DNA of 64,000 nucleotides from Chelydra serpentina (taxonomy: Eukaryota > Chordata > Testudines > Chelydridae), in contig JBAIAC010000138.1 in the NCBI GenBank assembly GCA_037349315.1, forward strand, positions 372,001-436,000. The letters run 5' to 3'. The notes under the pieces are model-generated. The model ran no database searches, was not told where the DNA came from, and was given only the letters and a program-made list of their open reading frames with translations. The translations under genes and the position numbers were made by a program. Each line of letters starts with the position of its first letter. Within the stretch, counting starts at the first letter, position 1. Of the stretch, positions 29,112-41,700 are shown one piece after another.

Positions 29112-29730
29112 GTAGGGAGTTGCTCTGTTATCACCTCAGTCCAGTATTTCTCTTCCTGCTCCAACTGACAGGCCACAGTCCGGGAAGGGTCCATCGGACT
29201 CACCCAGTTGGAGTGTTTCCTGCTGCGCAGAGAGCTGTTCATGCTTACTAAGGGGAGATGCCCAGGCCCAGCCACTGAGGAGCCAACCCCTCCTCCTGCA
29301 CTCCCCAGGATGGAGACATGCCAGTTTTCTGGAGAATTCCAGCGTTGTCCTGATTTCTATGTGTCACCCCACTTCCTCTCAGATCCAGTACAGAGCCACT
29401 AAATGAGTTTGGGGCTCACTCAACATCCCTGGGTCTGACTGCTTCTTATTGTGTAAGAGAAGGCAGTGATGGAAAAGGCCCATGAGGCCCATCTGTCTAT
29501 CTCCTGGAGACCAGTGGAGGATTGTTACCTGTAGTCAGATCCCTAGTTATTCCATGGCTGAGGAATCGGTGGAAAAATGCACTCATTCTTATGGAGCTGT
29601 GCAGCAGAGGTAAATCTCTTAAGACAGAAATTTCCAGCCCTTATTGTTGCAAAAAAGAAAAAAAAATCATCCACACATGACCAGCATGTAAATGCAGTGC
29701 AGCCTGCCTGAGTCTGCAGACAGCCGGCAG
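29112..29730. other. No gene recognised
   Basis: This is flank downstream of exon D. Frames here (64 and 135 codons) show no motif, and no further exon with matching phase could be found. Confidence 0.45.
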
Positions 29731-29820
29731 TAATGCAGTGAAACCCCACTATAACGTGATAATTGGGGTCCATAAAATTCCATTGCGATAAATGCAGGGT
29801 CACGTTATAGGGGGGGTTAT
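29731..29820. mobile_element. Tigger/pogo-like palindromic MITE, deleted
   Basis: An AACCCCACTATAACGTGA segment and its near-perfect inverse (TCACGTTATAGGGGGGGTT) lie 42 bases apart. The left end reads CAGTGAAACCCC. CAG(T/G)...CTATAACG termini resemble Tigger-type mariner elements. The right terminus is truncated and no TA duplication can be verified. Confidence 0.6.
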
Positions 29821-29832
29821 GAAAATTTACCG

Positions 29833-29930
29833 TTTCAAGCTGATCTCTTCTCTTCTCGCCAAAGCGGAGAAGTTTGACCAGCTTGAAACTTCTCCGCTTT
29901 GGGGAGAAGAGAGAAGAGACCAGCTTGAAA
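29833..29930. repeat. Long hairpin, arms about 43-45 bases
   Basis: Arms 29833-29875 and 29886-29930 are inverted copies (TTTCAAGCTGATCTCTTC ... GAAGAGACCAGCTTGAAA) around a loop GACCAGCTTG that itself repeats the arm end. Only a few mismatches or bulges occur. Partial copies of the arm words (CAAGCTAGTCAGTTTC, CAAGCCGGTC) continue to 29972. It may be a MITE or the interior of the element just upstream. Confidence 0.85.
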
Positions 29931-29979
29931 CTCAAGCTAGTCAGTTTCAAGCCGGTCAGTTACAAGCCGGTCTCTTAGT

Positions 29980-30105
29980 GGCCCCTCGCCACTGTCCTGC
30001 CTGGCTGATGTCAGCATCTCTCTGGGAGGTCACCGCCTCCCCACCACCTTTGACCAATGGTCTGAGGTCCTGCAAACGGCCTTTGTGATGTCACTGCCAC
30101 ACCCC
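29980..30105 (+). repeat. 126-bp dispersed direct repeat, copy 2
   Basis: It is the partner of 9989-10114, in the same orientation and of the same length. The flanks differ completely on both sides. Confidence 0.85.
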
Positions 30106-30523
30106 AAGACAGGGCAGCGCTGCGCCTCCCTGCACCATGGCACCAGCCAGCTCCCTCCCGGCTCTGGCTTCTGGCCTCTGACCTGGGCAGGGGGCGGGGC
30201 CTTGTAGGGGAGGAGGTGGGGCTTACATGTCACCGAGGAGGTGCAGGAGGTGGGGCCACAGAGAGCAGCAGAGATTCATGGGGGAGGGGGGCACAGCTCC
30301 CACAATCTTCTGTCTACTTCACCTCAGCCCCCCGCCACTGCGTAGAGGCTGGCACTGCCCCTGCTGGCCACAGCTTGTCACTACCCCTCCTTGGGAAACA
30401 CTCTTTGTGCCATACCCTGACTGGCCACCGGGTGTCGCTGCTGCTCCAGGGGAAACACTTGCTCCCCAGGGTCAGGGAGGGTCTATTGTTCTCACCAGGC
30501 AGGTGGGAGGAGCTGGGGGGAGG
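30106..30523. other. No gene recognised
   Basis: GC-rich sequence lies between the 126-bp repeat and the right arm of the long inverted repeat. The 176-codon frame beginning here runs into the inverted repeat and has no motif. Confidence 0.45.
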
Positions 30524-31308
30524 GGAGAGCTGGCTGCTTTTGTATTATTAGAAGCAGACCCAACATCTAGTGACAATCTGGGGGTAAAAGGACTTCAGGA
30601 GCAGACTGTATTTCCATGGTCCTGCCTATGCTACCTGGGTGCTCAGCAAATGCAGCTGATTTCCCAAAATGACATTGTGGCTGGTTCTGGGTTTCATTTC
30701 ACTGTAGTATTGAGTGGGGTGGGGAGCGGGGTAATGAAATGTTGTGCTCCTTATTGATGGACCCCCCCCTTGTCGTGGTGGGGAGGCTTGCATTGGATAA
30801 AGACCGTCAGCCTATATTGTCTATGTTGCTTTTATACTCCTCGTAGGGTCCCCCTTGGCGAGCAGGCCTGAGGCGAGGCTCCTGACTAACCGTGGTCCAA
30901 ACCTCTGTGAAGGCGGATGAGGGCTACAGCAGGAGGGAGGCCCCTGGATCTCCTTGCCACGGCTCAGGCTCTTGTCAAGTTTCGTGACAGTCCTCTGCCA
31001 AAGGGTTCACACCCGCACAAAGTTCTGTGGCGACAGACGAGTGGTGGAGAAGACAGGATCTGTGATCTGTCACAAATCTGCATGCAGTCGGGAGCTGTGT
31101 GATGGTCGTTTTGTGCTTGATTGAGACGGAAGTGCCTTTCGGCAGCAGCGGCTGTGACTGAGCAGGCTTTTCGGGATCCCCTCTGCTCACCCCAGATAGG
31201 GAGGGGGCTAGAAAAGGTGTCCCAAACATAGGCTCACTCTCACTCACACACTCTTCCTACGGGATGGCCATACCCAGTGGCATCACTCAACTCTGCAGCT
31301 GAAACGAG
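30524..31308. repeat. Right arm of the long inverted repeat (LINE 5' leader, plus)
   Basis: This is the inverse of 14310-15145. Bases from about 30755 are the C-rich start and leader of the second LINE type, now on the plus strand. It stops at 31308 before the endonuclease frame begins and passes directly into GATA satellite. Confidence 0.9.
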
Positions 31309-33054
31309 TTAGATAGATAAATAAATAGATAATTAGATAGATAAATAGATAGCTAGATAGATAATTAGATAGATTGATAATTAGATTATTAGATAAATAA
31401 ATAGATAATTAGATAGATAAATAGATAGCTAGATAGATAATTAGAAAGATAGATAATTAGATAGATAGAGAATTAGAGAGATAATTAGATAGATAGATAA
31501 TAAGATAGATAGAAAATTAGATAATTAGAAATATAGATAATTAGATAGATAATTAGACAGCTAGATAGATAATTAGATAGATAGATAATTAGATAGATAG
31601 ATAATTAGATCTATAATTAGATTGATAGATAGAGAATTAGATAGATAATTAGATAGATAGATAGATAATTAGATAGATAGAAAATTAGATAATTAGAAAG
31701 ATAGATAAATAGCTAGATAATTAGACAGCTAGATAGATATTTAGATAGATAATTAGATAGATAGATAATTAGATAGATTGGTATATTATTAGATAGATAG
31801 ATAATTAAATAGATAGAAAATTACATAATTAGAAAGATAGATAATTAGATAGATAGAGAATGACATAGATAATTATATAGATCGATAGAGAATTAGACAG
31901 ATAGATAATTAGATAATTAGAAAGATAGATAATTAGATAGATAATTAGAGAGCTAGATAGATAATTAGATAGATAGATAATTAGATAGATTGGTAGATTA
32001 TTAGATAGATAATTAGATAGATAGAAAATTAGATAATTAGATAGATAGATAATTAGATAGATATGTTGATTATTAGATAGGTAGATAATTAGATAGATAA
32101 ATAGATAGATATTTAGATAGCTAGATAGATAATTCGATAGATAATTAGATAGATAGATAATTAGATAGATTATTAGATAAAGACATAGATAATTAGATAG
32201 ATAAATAGACAGCTAGATAGATAATTAGATAGATAATTAGACAGATAGATAATTAGAGAGATTGGTAGATTATTAGATAGATAATTATATAGATAGAAAA
32301 TTGGATAATTAGATAGATAGATAATTAGATAGATATGTTGATTATTAGATAGGTAGATAATTAGATAGATAAATAGATAGATATATATTTAGAAAGAGGG
32401 ATAATTAGATAGATAATTAGATAGATATTTAGATAGCTAGATTGATGATCCGATAGATAATTAGATAGATAGATAATTAGATAGATAGATAATTAGATAG
32501 ATTGGTACATTATTAGATAGATAGATAATTATATAGATAGATAGATAATTAGATAGATTATTAGATAAATACATAGATAATTAGATAGATAAATAGATAG
32601 CTAGATAGATAATTAGAAAGAAAGATAATTAGTTAATTAGATCGATTATTAGATAGATAGAGAATTAGATAGATAATTAGATAGATAGATAATTAGATAG
32701 ATTGGTACATTATTAGATAGATAGATAATTAGATAGATAGATAGATAATTAGATAGATAGAAAATTCGATAATTAGAAAGATAGATAATTAGATAGATAT
32801 GTTGATTATTAAATAAATAGATAATAAGAAAGATAAATAGATAGCTAGATAGATAATTAGATAGATAGATAATTATATAGATAGATAATGGGATAGATTG
32901 GTACAGTATTAGATAGATAGATAATTAGATAGATAGATAGATAATTACATAGATAATTAGACAGATAGATAATTAGATAGATTGGTAGATTATTAGATAG
33001 ATAATTAAATAGATAGAAAATTATATAATTAGAAAGATAGATAGTTAGACAGAT
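31309..33054. repeat. GATA/ATTA satellite array 2
   Basis: Same satellite and orientation as array 1. A module with GATTGGTAGATTATTAGATAG and AGATATGTTGATTATTAG recurs every few hundred bases. It ends where the tail of a CR1 LINE begins. Confidence 0.97.
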
Positions 33055-35718
33055 AGACTCATAGACTCATAGACTTTTAGGTCAGAAGGGACCATTATGA
33101 TCATCTAGTCTGACCTCCTGCACAATGCAGGCCACAGAATCACACCCACCCACTCCTGGAATAATCCTCTCACCTATGTCTCAGCTATTGAAGTCCTCAA
33201 ATCATGGTTTAAAGACTTCAAGATGCAGAGAATCCTCCGGTGAGTGACCCGTGCCCCATGCTGCAGAGGAAGGCAAAAAAACCTCCAGGGCCTCTGCCAA
33301 TCTACCCTGGAGGAAAATTCCTTCCCGACCCCAAATATGGCGATCAGCTGAACCCCGAGCATGTGGGCAAGACTCACCAGCCAGACACCCAGGAAAAAGT
33401 TCTCTGTAGTAACTTCTAACATCCCATCATTGACCATTGGTCCTATTTACCACTGATGGCAATTAATTGACCTTTGACTAAGATCATGTTATCCCATCAA
33501 ACCATCCCCTCCATAAACGTATCTAGCTTAATCTTGAAGCCAGTTAGGTCTTTTGCCCCCACTGCTTCCCTTGGAAGGCTGTTCCAGAACTTCACTCCTC
33601 TGATGGTTAGAAACCTTCGTCTAATTTCCAGTCTAAACTTCCTGATGGCCAGTTTATATCCATTTGTTCTTGTGTCCACATTGGTACTGAGCTGAAATAA
33701 TTCCTCTCCCTCCCTGGTATTTATCCCTCTGATATATTTAAAGAGAGCAATCATATCTCCCCTCAGCCTTCTTTTGGTTAAGGTAAACAAACCAAGCTCC
33801 TTGAGTCTCCTTTCATACGACAGGTTTTCCATTCCTCGGATCATCCTAGTGGCCCTTCTTTGTACCTGTTCCAGTTTGAATTCATCCTTCTTAAACATGG
33901 GAGACCAGAACTGCACACAGTATTCCAAATGAGGTCTTACCAGTGCCTTGTATAACGGTACTAACACCTCCTTATCTCTACTAGAAATACCTCGCCTAAT
34001 GCATCCCAAGACCGCATTAGCGTTTTTCACGGCCACATCACATTGGCGACTCATAGTCATCCTGTGATCAACCAGGACTCCGAGGTCCTTCTCCTCTTCC
34101 GTTACTTCCAACTGATGCGTCCCCAGCTTATAACTAAAATTCTTGTTATTAATCCCTAAATGCATAACCTTACACTTCTCACTATTAAATTTCATCCTAT
34201 TACTATTACTCCAGTTTACAAGGTCATCCAGATCTTCCTGTAGGATATCCCGATCCTTTTCTGAATTGGCAATACCTCCCAACTTCGTGTCATCTGCAAA
34301 CTTTATTAGCACACTCCCACTCTTGGTGCCGAGGTCAGTAATAAACAGATTAAATAAAATTGGTCCCAAAACTGAACCTTGAGGAACTCCACTAGTAACC
34401 TCCCTCCAATCTGACAGTTCACCTTTCAGTATGACCCGCTGTAGTCTCCCCTTTAACCAGTTCCTTATCCACCTCTCAATTTTCATATTGATCCCCATCT
34501 TTTCCAATTTAACCGATAATTCCTCATGTGGTACTGTATCAAATGCCTTACTGAAATCGAGGTAGATTAGATCCACTGCGTTTCCTTTATCTAGCAAATC
34601 TGTTACTTTCTCAAAGAAAGAGATCAAGTTGGTTTGGCACGATCTACCTTTTGTAAAACCATGTTGTAATTTGTCCCAATTGCCATTGACCTCAAGGTCC
34701 TTAACTACTTTCTCCTTCAAAAATTTTTCCAAGACCTTGCATACTACAGATGTCAAACTAACAGGCCTGTAGTTACCCGGGTCACTTTTTTTCCCTTTCT
34801 TAAAAATAGGAACTATATTAGCTATTCTCCAGTCAAACGGTACAACCCCTGAGTTTAGAGATTCATTAAAAATTTTTGCTAATGGGCTTGCAATTTCGTG
34901 TGCCAGTTCCTTTAATATTCTTGGATGAAGATTATCTGGGCCGCCTGATTTACTCTCATTAAGCTGTTCAAGTTTGGCTTCTACCTCGGATATGGTAATA
35001 TCTACCCCCACATCCGTATTCCCATTTGTCATGCTGCCACTATTCCTAATCTCCTCATTAGCCTCATTAAAGACTGAGGCAAAGTATTTGTTTAGATATT
35101 GAGCCATGCCTAGATTATCCTTAACCTCCACTCCATCCTCAGTGTTTAGCGGTCCCACTTCTTCTTTCTTTGTTTTCTTCCTATTTATATGGCTATAAAA
35201 CTTTTTACTATTGGTTTTAATTCCCTTTGCAAGGTCCAATTCTACATGCCTTTTAGCCTGTCTCACTTTATCCCTACATGCTCTGACCTCAATAAGGTAG
35301 GTTTCTTTGCTGATCCCTCCCATCTTCCACTCCTTGTATGCTTTCTGTTTTTTCTTAATCACCTCTCTCAGATGCTTGCTCATCCAGCTTGGTCTAAAAC
35401 CCCTGCCTATGAATTGTTTCCCCTTTCTTGGGATACAGGCTTCTGATAGCTTCTGCAACTTTAACTTGAAATAATCCCAGGCCTCCTCCACCTTTAGGTC
35501 CATAAATTCTTTAGTCCAATCCACTTCCCTAACTAATTTCCTTAATTTATTAAAGTTAGCCCTTTTGAAATCAAAAACCCTGGTCTCAGATTTATTTTTG
35601 TTTATCCTTCCATTTAGTTTGAACTGAATTAGCTCATGATCACTCGAGCCAAGGTTGTCCCCTACAACCATTTCTTCAATGAGGTCCTCACTACTCACCA
35701 AAACCAAATCTAAAATGG
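33055..35718 (-). mobile_element. CR1 LINE, 5'-truncated, inserted in the satellite
   Basis: The 3' end is at 33055 with a short octamer tail (AGTCTATG units) and a typical CR1 3' UTR ('ctagtctgacctcctgcaca' inverted). The body runs to 35718, where it is truncated inside the endonuclease domain and meets satellite. Satellite sequence on either side matches a continuous, uninterrupted stretch at about 37470-37530 and again at about 39760-39820, so the empty site is preserved in paralogous satellite blocks. No target duplication is clear, which is usual for CR1. Confidence 0.95.
33497..35707 (-). CDS. CR1 ORF2, C-terminal 736 codons (RT intact, endonuclease lost)
   Basis: The frame has no stops for 736 codons. 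It starts in the last part of the endonuclease domain (LVSSEDLIEEM, then GSSDHELIQFK). A linker follows, then the reverse transcriptase: [66 protein letters not shown] and the catalytic [12 protein letters not shown] (FADD). A thumb and the CR1 C-terminal region with [14 protein letters not shown] and QRRATRMIRG complete it. The ATG is the first after the truncation, not a natural start. The enzyme would copy LINE RNA at a nicked target, but without the N-terminal nuclease this copy is not autonomous. Absence of stops points to recent insertion. Confidence 0.93.
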   Translation of the reverse strand: MVLVSSEDLIEEMVVGDNLGSSDHELIQFKLNGRINKNKSETRVFDFKRANFNKLRKLVREVDWTKEFMDLKVEEAWDYFKLKLQKLSEACIPRKGKQFIGRGFRPSWMSKHLREVIKKKQKAYKEWKMGGISKETYLIEVRACRDKVRQAKRHVELDLAKGIKTNSKKFYSHINRKKTKKEEVGPLNTEDGVEVKDNLGMAQYLNKYFASVFNEANEEIRNSGSMTNGNTDVGVDITISEVEAKLEQLNESKSGGPDNLHPRILKELAHEIASPLAKIFNESLNSGVVPFDWRIANIVPIFKKGKKSDPGNYRPVSLTSVVCKVLEKFLKEKVVKDLEVNGNWDKLQHGFTKGRSCQTNLISFFEKVTDLLDKGNAVDLIYLDFSKAFDTVPHEELSVKLEKMGINMKIERWIRNWLKGRLQRVILKGELSDWREVTSGVPQGSVLGPILFNLFITDLGTKSGSVLIKFADDTKLGGIANSEKDRDILQEDLDDLVNWSNSNRMKFNSEKCKVMHLGINNKNFSYKLGTHQLEVTEEEKDLGVLVDHRMTMSRQCDVAVKNANAVLGCIRRGISSRDKEVLVPLYKALVRPHLEYCVQFWSPMFKKDEFKLEQVQRRATRMIRGMENLSYERRLKELGLFTLTKRRLRGDMIALFKYIRGINTREGEELFQLSTNVDTRTNGYKLAIRKFRLEIRRRFLTIRGVKFWNSLPREAVGAKDLTGFKIKLDTFMEGMV

Positions 35719-38700
35719 AGAATTGGATAGATAATTATATAAATAGATAGAGAATTAGATAGATAGATAATTAGATAATTATTAAGATAGATAATTAGAT
35801 AGATAATTAGACAGCTAGATAGATAATTGGATAGATAATTAGATAGATTGGTAGATTATTAGAGAGAAAATTAGATAATTAGATAGATATGTTGATTATT
35901 AGATAGGTAGATAATTAGATAGATAAATAGATAGATAGATATTTACAAAGAGAGATAATAAGATAGATAATTAGATAGATATTTAGATAGCTAGATAGAT
36001 AATTCGATAGATAATTAGATAGATAGACAATTAGATAGACAATTTGATAGATATTTTGATAGCTAGATAGATAATTAGATAGATAATTAGATAGATAGAT
36101 AATTAGATAGATTATTAGATAAATAAATAGATAATAAGAAAGATAAATAGATAGCTAGATAGATAATTAGATATATATATAATTAGATAGATAGATAATT
36201 AGATAGATAGATAATTAGATAGATAATTAGATAGATTGGTACATTCTTAGATAGATAGATAATTAGATAGATAGAGAATTACATAGATAATTATATAGAT
36301 CGATAGAGAATTAGACAGATAGATAATTAGATAATTAGAAAGATAGATAATTAGATAGATAATTAGAGAGCTAGATAGATAATTAGATAGATAGATAATT
36401 AGATAGATATGTTGATTATTAGATAGGTAGATAATTAGATATATAAAGAGATAGATAGATATTTAGATAGCTAGATAGATAATTCGATAGATAATTAGAT
36501 AGATAGATAATTAGATAGATTATTAGATAAAGACATAGATAATTAGATAGATAAATAGACAGCTAGATAGATAATTAGATAGATAATTAGACAGATAGAT
36601 AATTAGAGAGATTGGTAGATTATTACATAGATAATTATATAGATAGAAAATTGGATAATTAGATAGATAGATAATTAGATAGATATGTTGATTATTAGAT
36701 AGGTAGATAATTAGATAGATAAATAGATAGATATATATTTAGAAAGAGGGATAATTAAATAGATAATTAGATAGATATTTAGATAGCTAGATAGATGATC
36801 CGATAGATAATTAGATAGATAGATAATTAGATAGATAATTAGATAGATAGATAATTAGATAGATTGGTACATTATTAGATAGATAGATAATTATATAGAT
36901 AGATAGATAATTAGATAGATAATTAGATAAATACATAGATAATTAGATAGATAAATAGATAGCTAGATAGATAATTAGAAAGAAAGATAATTAGTTAATT
37001 AGATCGATTATTAGATAGATAGAGAATTAGATAGATAATTAGATAGATAGATAATTAGATAGATTGGTACATTATTAGATAGATAATTAGATAGATAGAT
37101 AGATAATTAGATAGATAGAAAATTCGATAATTAGAAAGATAGATAATTAGATAGATATGTTGATTATTAAATAGGTAGATAATGAGATAGATAAATAGAT
37201 AGATAGATAGATAATTAGATAGATAGATAATTAGATAGATTATTAGATAAATAAATAGATAATAAGAAAGATAAATAGATAGCTAGATAGATAATTAGAT
37301 AGATAGATAATTATATAGATAGATAATGGGATAGATTGGTACAGTATTAGATAGATAGATAATTAGATAGATAGATAGATAATTACATAGATAATTAGAC
37401 AGATAGATAATTAGATAGATTGGTAGATTATTAGATAGATAATTAAATAGATAGAAAATTATATAATTAGAAAGATAGATAATTAGACAGATAGAGAATT
37501 AGATAGATAATTATATAAATAGATAGAGAATTAGATAGATAGATAATTAGATAATTATTAAGATAGATAATTAGATAGATAATTAGACAGCTAGATAGAT
37601 AATTGGATAGATAATTAGATAGATTGGTAGATTATTAGAGAGAAAATTAGATAATTAGATAGATATGTTGATTATTAGATAGGTAGATAATTAGATAGAT
37701 AAATAGATAGATAGATATTTACAAAGAGAGATAATAAGATAGATAATTAGATAGATATTTAGATAGCTAGATAGATAATTCGATAGATAATTAGATAGAT
37801 AGACAATTAGATAGACAATTTGATAGATATTTTGATAGCTAGATAGATAATTAGATAGATAATTAGATAGATAGATAATTAGATAGATTATTAGATAAAT
37901 AAATAGATAATAAGAAAGATAAATAGATAGCTAGATAGATAATTAGATATATATATAATTAGATAGATAGATAATTAGATAGATAGATAATTAGATAGAT
38001 AATTAGATAGATTGGTACATTCTTAGATAGATAGATAATTAGATAGATAGAGAATTACATAGATAATTATATAGATCGATAGAGAATTAGACAGATAGAT
38101 AATTAGATAATTAGAAAGATAGATAATTAGATAGATAATTAGAGAGCTAGATAGATAATTAGATAGATAGATAATTAGATAGATTGGTAGATTATTAGAT
38201 AGATAATTAGATAGATAGAAAATTAGATAATTAGATAGATAGATAATTAGATAGATATGTTGATTATTAGATAGGTAGATAATTAGATATATAAAGAGAT
38301 AGATAGATATTTAGATAGCTAGATAGATAATTCGATAGATAATTAGATAGATAGATAATTAGATAGATTATTAGATAAAGACATAGATAATTAGATAGAT
38401 AAATAGACAGCTAGATAGATAATTAGATAGATAATTAGACAGATAGATAATTAGATAGATTGGTAGATTATTAGATAGATAGAAAATTAGATAATTAGAA
38501 AGATAGATCCTTAGATAGTTAGATAGATAATTAGATAGATAATTAGATTTATAGATAATTAGATAGATAGATAGATAATTACATAGATAATTAGATAGCT
38601 AGATAATTAGAGATGTTGGTAATTAGATAATTACATTTTAGGTAATTAAATAGATAAATAGATAGATAGATATTTAGATAGATAGATAATTAGTTAATTA

Positions 38701-41700
38701 GATCGATAATTAGTCAGATATATAGAGAATTAGATAATTATATAGATAGATAGATAATTAGATAGACAGAAAGATAGATAATTAGATAGATAATTAAATA
38801 GACAGAAAGATAGATATTTTGATAGCTAGATAGATAATTAGATAGATAATTAGATAGATAGATAATTAGTTAATTAATCGATAATTAGACAGATAGATAG
38901 AGAATTAGATAACTATATAGATAGATAATTATATAGACAGAAAATTAGATAATTAGAAAGATAGATAATTAGATAGATAGATAATTAGATAGATAATTAG
39001 ATAGATAGATAATTAGATAGATTGGTAGATTATTAGATAGATAATTAAATAGATAGAAAATTAGATAATTAGAAAGATAGATCCTTAGATAATTAGATAG
39101 ATAGATAGATAATTAGATAGATAGGTTGATTATTAGATAGGTATATAATTAGATAGATAATTAGATAGATAGATAATTAGATAGTTAGACAGATAATTAG
39201 ATAGATAATTAGATTTATAGATAATTAGATAGGTAGATAATTAGATATTTAGATAGATAGATAAATAGCTATATAATTAGACAGCTAGACAGATAATTAG
39301 ATTGATAAATAGATAATGTAGGTAATTAGATAATTACATATTAGGTCATTAAATATATAAATAGATAGATAGATATTTAGATAGCTAGATAGATAATTAG
39401 ATTGATAGATTAATAATTAGATAGATAGAGAATTAGATAATTAGAAAGATACATAATTACATAGATAATTAGAAAGATAGAGAGATAATTAGATAGATAG
39501 GTAGATTATTAGCTAGATAGATAATTAGATAGATTATTAGATAAATAAATAGATATTAAGAAAGATAAATAGATAGCTAGATAGATAATTAGATAGATAG
39601 ATAATTATATAGATAGATAATGGGATAGATTGGTACAGTATTAGATAGATAGATAATTAGATAGATAGATAGATAATTACATAGATAATTAGACAGATAG
39701 ATAATTAGATAGATTGGTAGATTATTAGATAGATAATTAAATAGATAGAAAATTATATAATTAGAAAGATAGATAATTAGACAGATAGAGAATTAGATAG
39801 ATAATTATATAAATAGATAGAGAATTAGATAGATAGATAATTAGATAATTATTAAGATAGATAATTAGATAGATAATTAGACAGCTAGATAGATAATTGG
39901 ATAGATAATTAGATAGATTGGTAGATTATTAGAGAGAAAATTAGATAATTAGATAGATATGTTGATTATTAGATAGGTAGATAATTAGATAGATAAATAG
40001 ATAGATAGATATTTACAAAGAGAGATAATAAGATAGATAATTAGATAGATATTTAGATAGCTAGATAGATAATTCGATAGATAATTAGATAGATAGACAA
40101 TTAGATAGACAATTTGATAGATATTTTGATAGCTAGATAGATAATTAGATAGATAATTAGATAGATAGATAATTAGATAGATTATTAGATAAATAAATAG
40201 ATAATAAGAAAGATAAATAGATAGCTAGATATATAATTAGATAGATAGATAAATAGATAGATAGATTATTCGATAGATAATTAGATAGGTAGATAATTAG
40301 ATAATTAGAAAGATAGATAAATAGCTATATAATTAGACAGCTAGATAGATAATTAGAGAGATAATTAGATAATTAGATAGATAATTAGATAGATAATTAG
40401 ATTTAAAGATAATTAGATAGATATATAGATAATTACATAGATAATTAGATAGATAGATAATTAGAGATGTAGGTAATTAGATAATTACATATTAGGTAAT
40501 TAAATAGATAAATAGATAGATAGATATTTACATAGCTAGATAGATAATTAGATAGATAGCTAAATAATTAGATAGATAGAAAATTAGATAATTAGAAAGA
40601 TACGTAATTACATAGATAATTAGATAGATAGAGAGATAATTAGGTAGATAGGTAGATTATTAGATAGATAGATAATTAGATAGACAATTATATATATAGA
40701 TAGCTAGATAGATAATAAGAAAGATAAATAGATAATTAGATAGATAGATAATTCGATAGATTATTAGATAGATAGATAATTAGATAGATTGGTAGATAAT
40801 TAGATGGATAATGAGATAGATAGATAATTAGATAGACAATTTAGATAGCTAGATAGATAATTCAATAGATAATTAGATAGATAGATAATTAGATAGATTA
40901 CTAGATAAATAAATAGATAATAAGAAAGATAAATAGATAGCTAGATAGATAATTAGATAGATAGACAATTAGATAGATTGGTAGATTATTAGTTAGATGG
41001 ATAATTATATAGATAGATAGATAATTAGATAGATAGAAAATTAGATAATTAGAAAGATAGATAATTAGATAGATAGATAGATAATTACATAGATAGTTCG
41101 AGAGATAGATTGGTAGATTATTAGATAGATAATTAAATAGATAGAATATTATATAATTAGAAAGATAGATAATTAGATAGAGAGAGAATTAGATAATTAT
41201 TAAGATAGATAATTAGATAGATAATTAGACAGCTAGAGAGATAATTGGATAGATAATTAGATAGATTGGTAGATTATTAGATAGATAATTAGATAATTAG
41301 ATAGATATGTTGATTATTAGATAGGTAGATAATTAGATAGATAAATAGATAGATATTTACAAAGAGAGATAATTAGATAGATAATTAGATAGAAATTTAG
41401 ATAGCTAGATAGATAATTCGATAGATAATTAGATAGATATATAATTAGATAGATAATTAGATAGATTGGTACATTAATAGGTAGATAGATAATTATATAG
41501 ATAGATAGATAATTAGATAGATAGAAAATTCGATAATTAGAAAGATAGATAATTAGATAGATATGTTGATTATTAGATAGGTAGATAATTAGATAGATTA
41601 TTAGATAAATAAATAGATATTAAGAAAGATAAATAGATAGCTAGATAGATAATTAGATAGATAGATAATTAGATAGATAGATAATGGGATAGATTGGTAC

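Noticed and set aside
30227..30757. 176-codon plus-strand frame
   Set aside because: Half of it lies in the long inverted repeat, whose other copy reads differently, and no motif is present.
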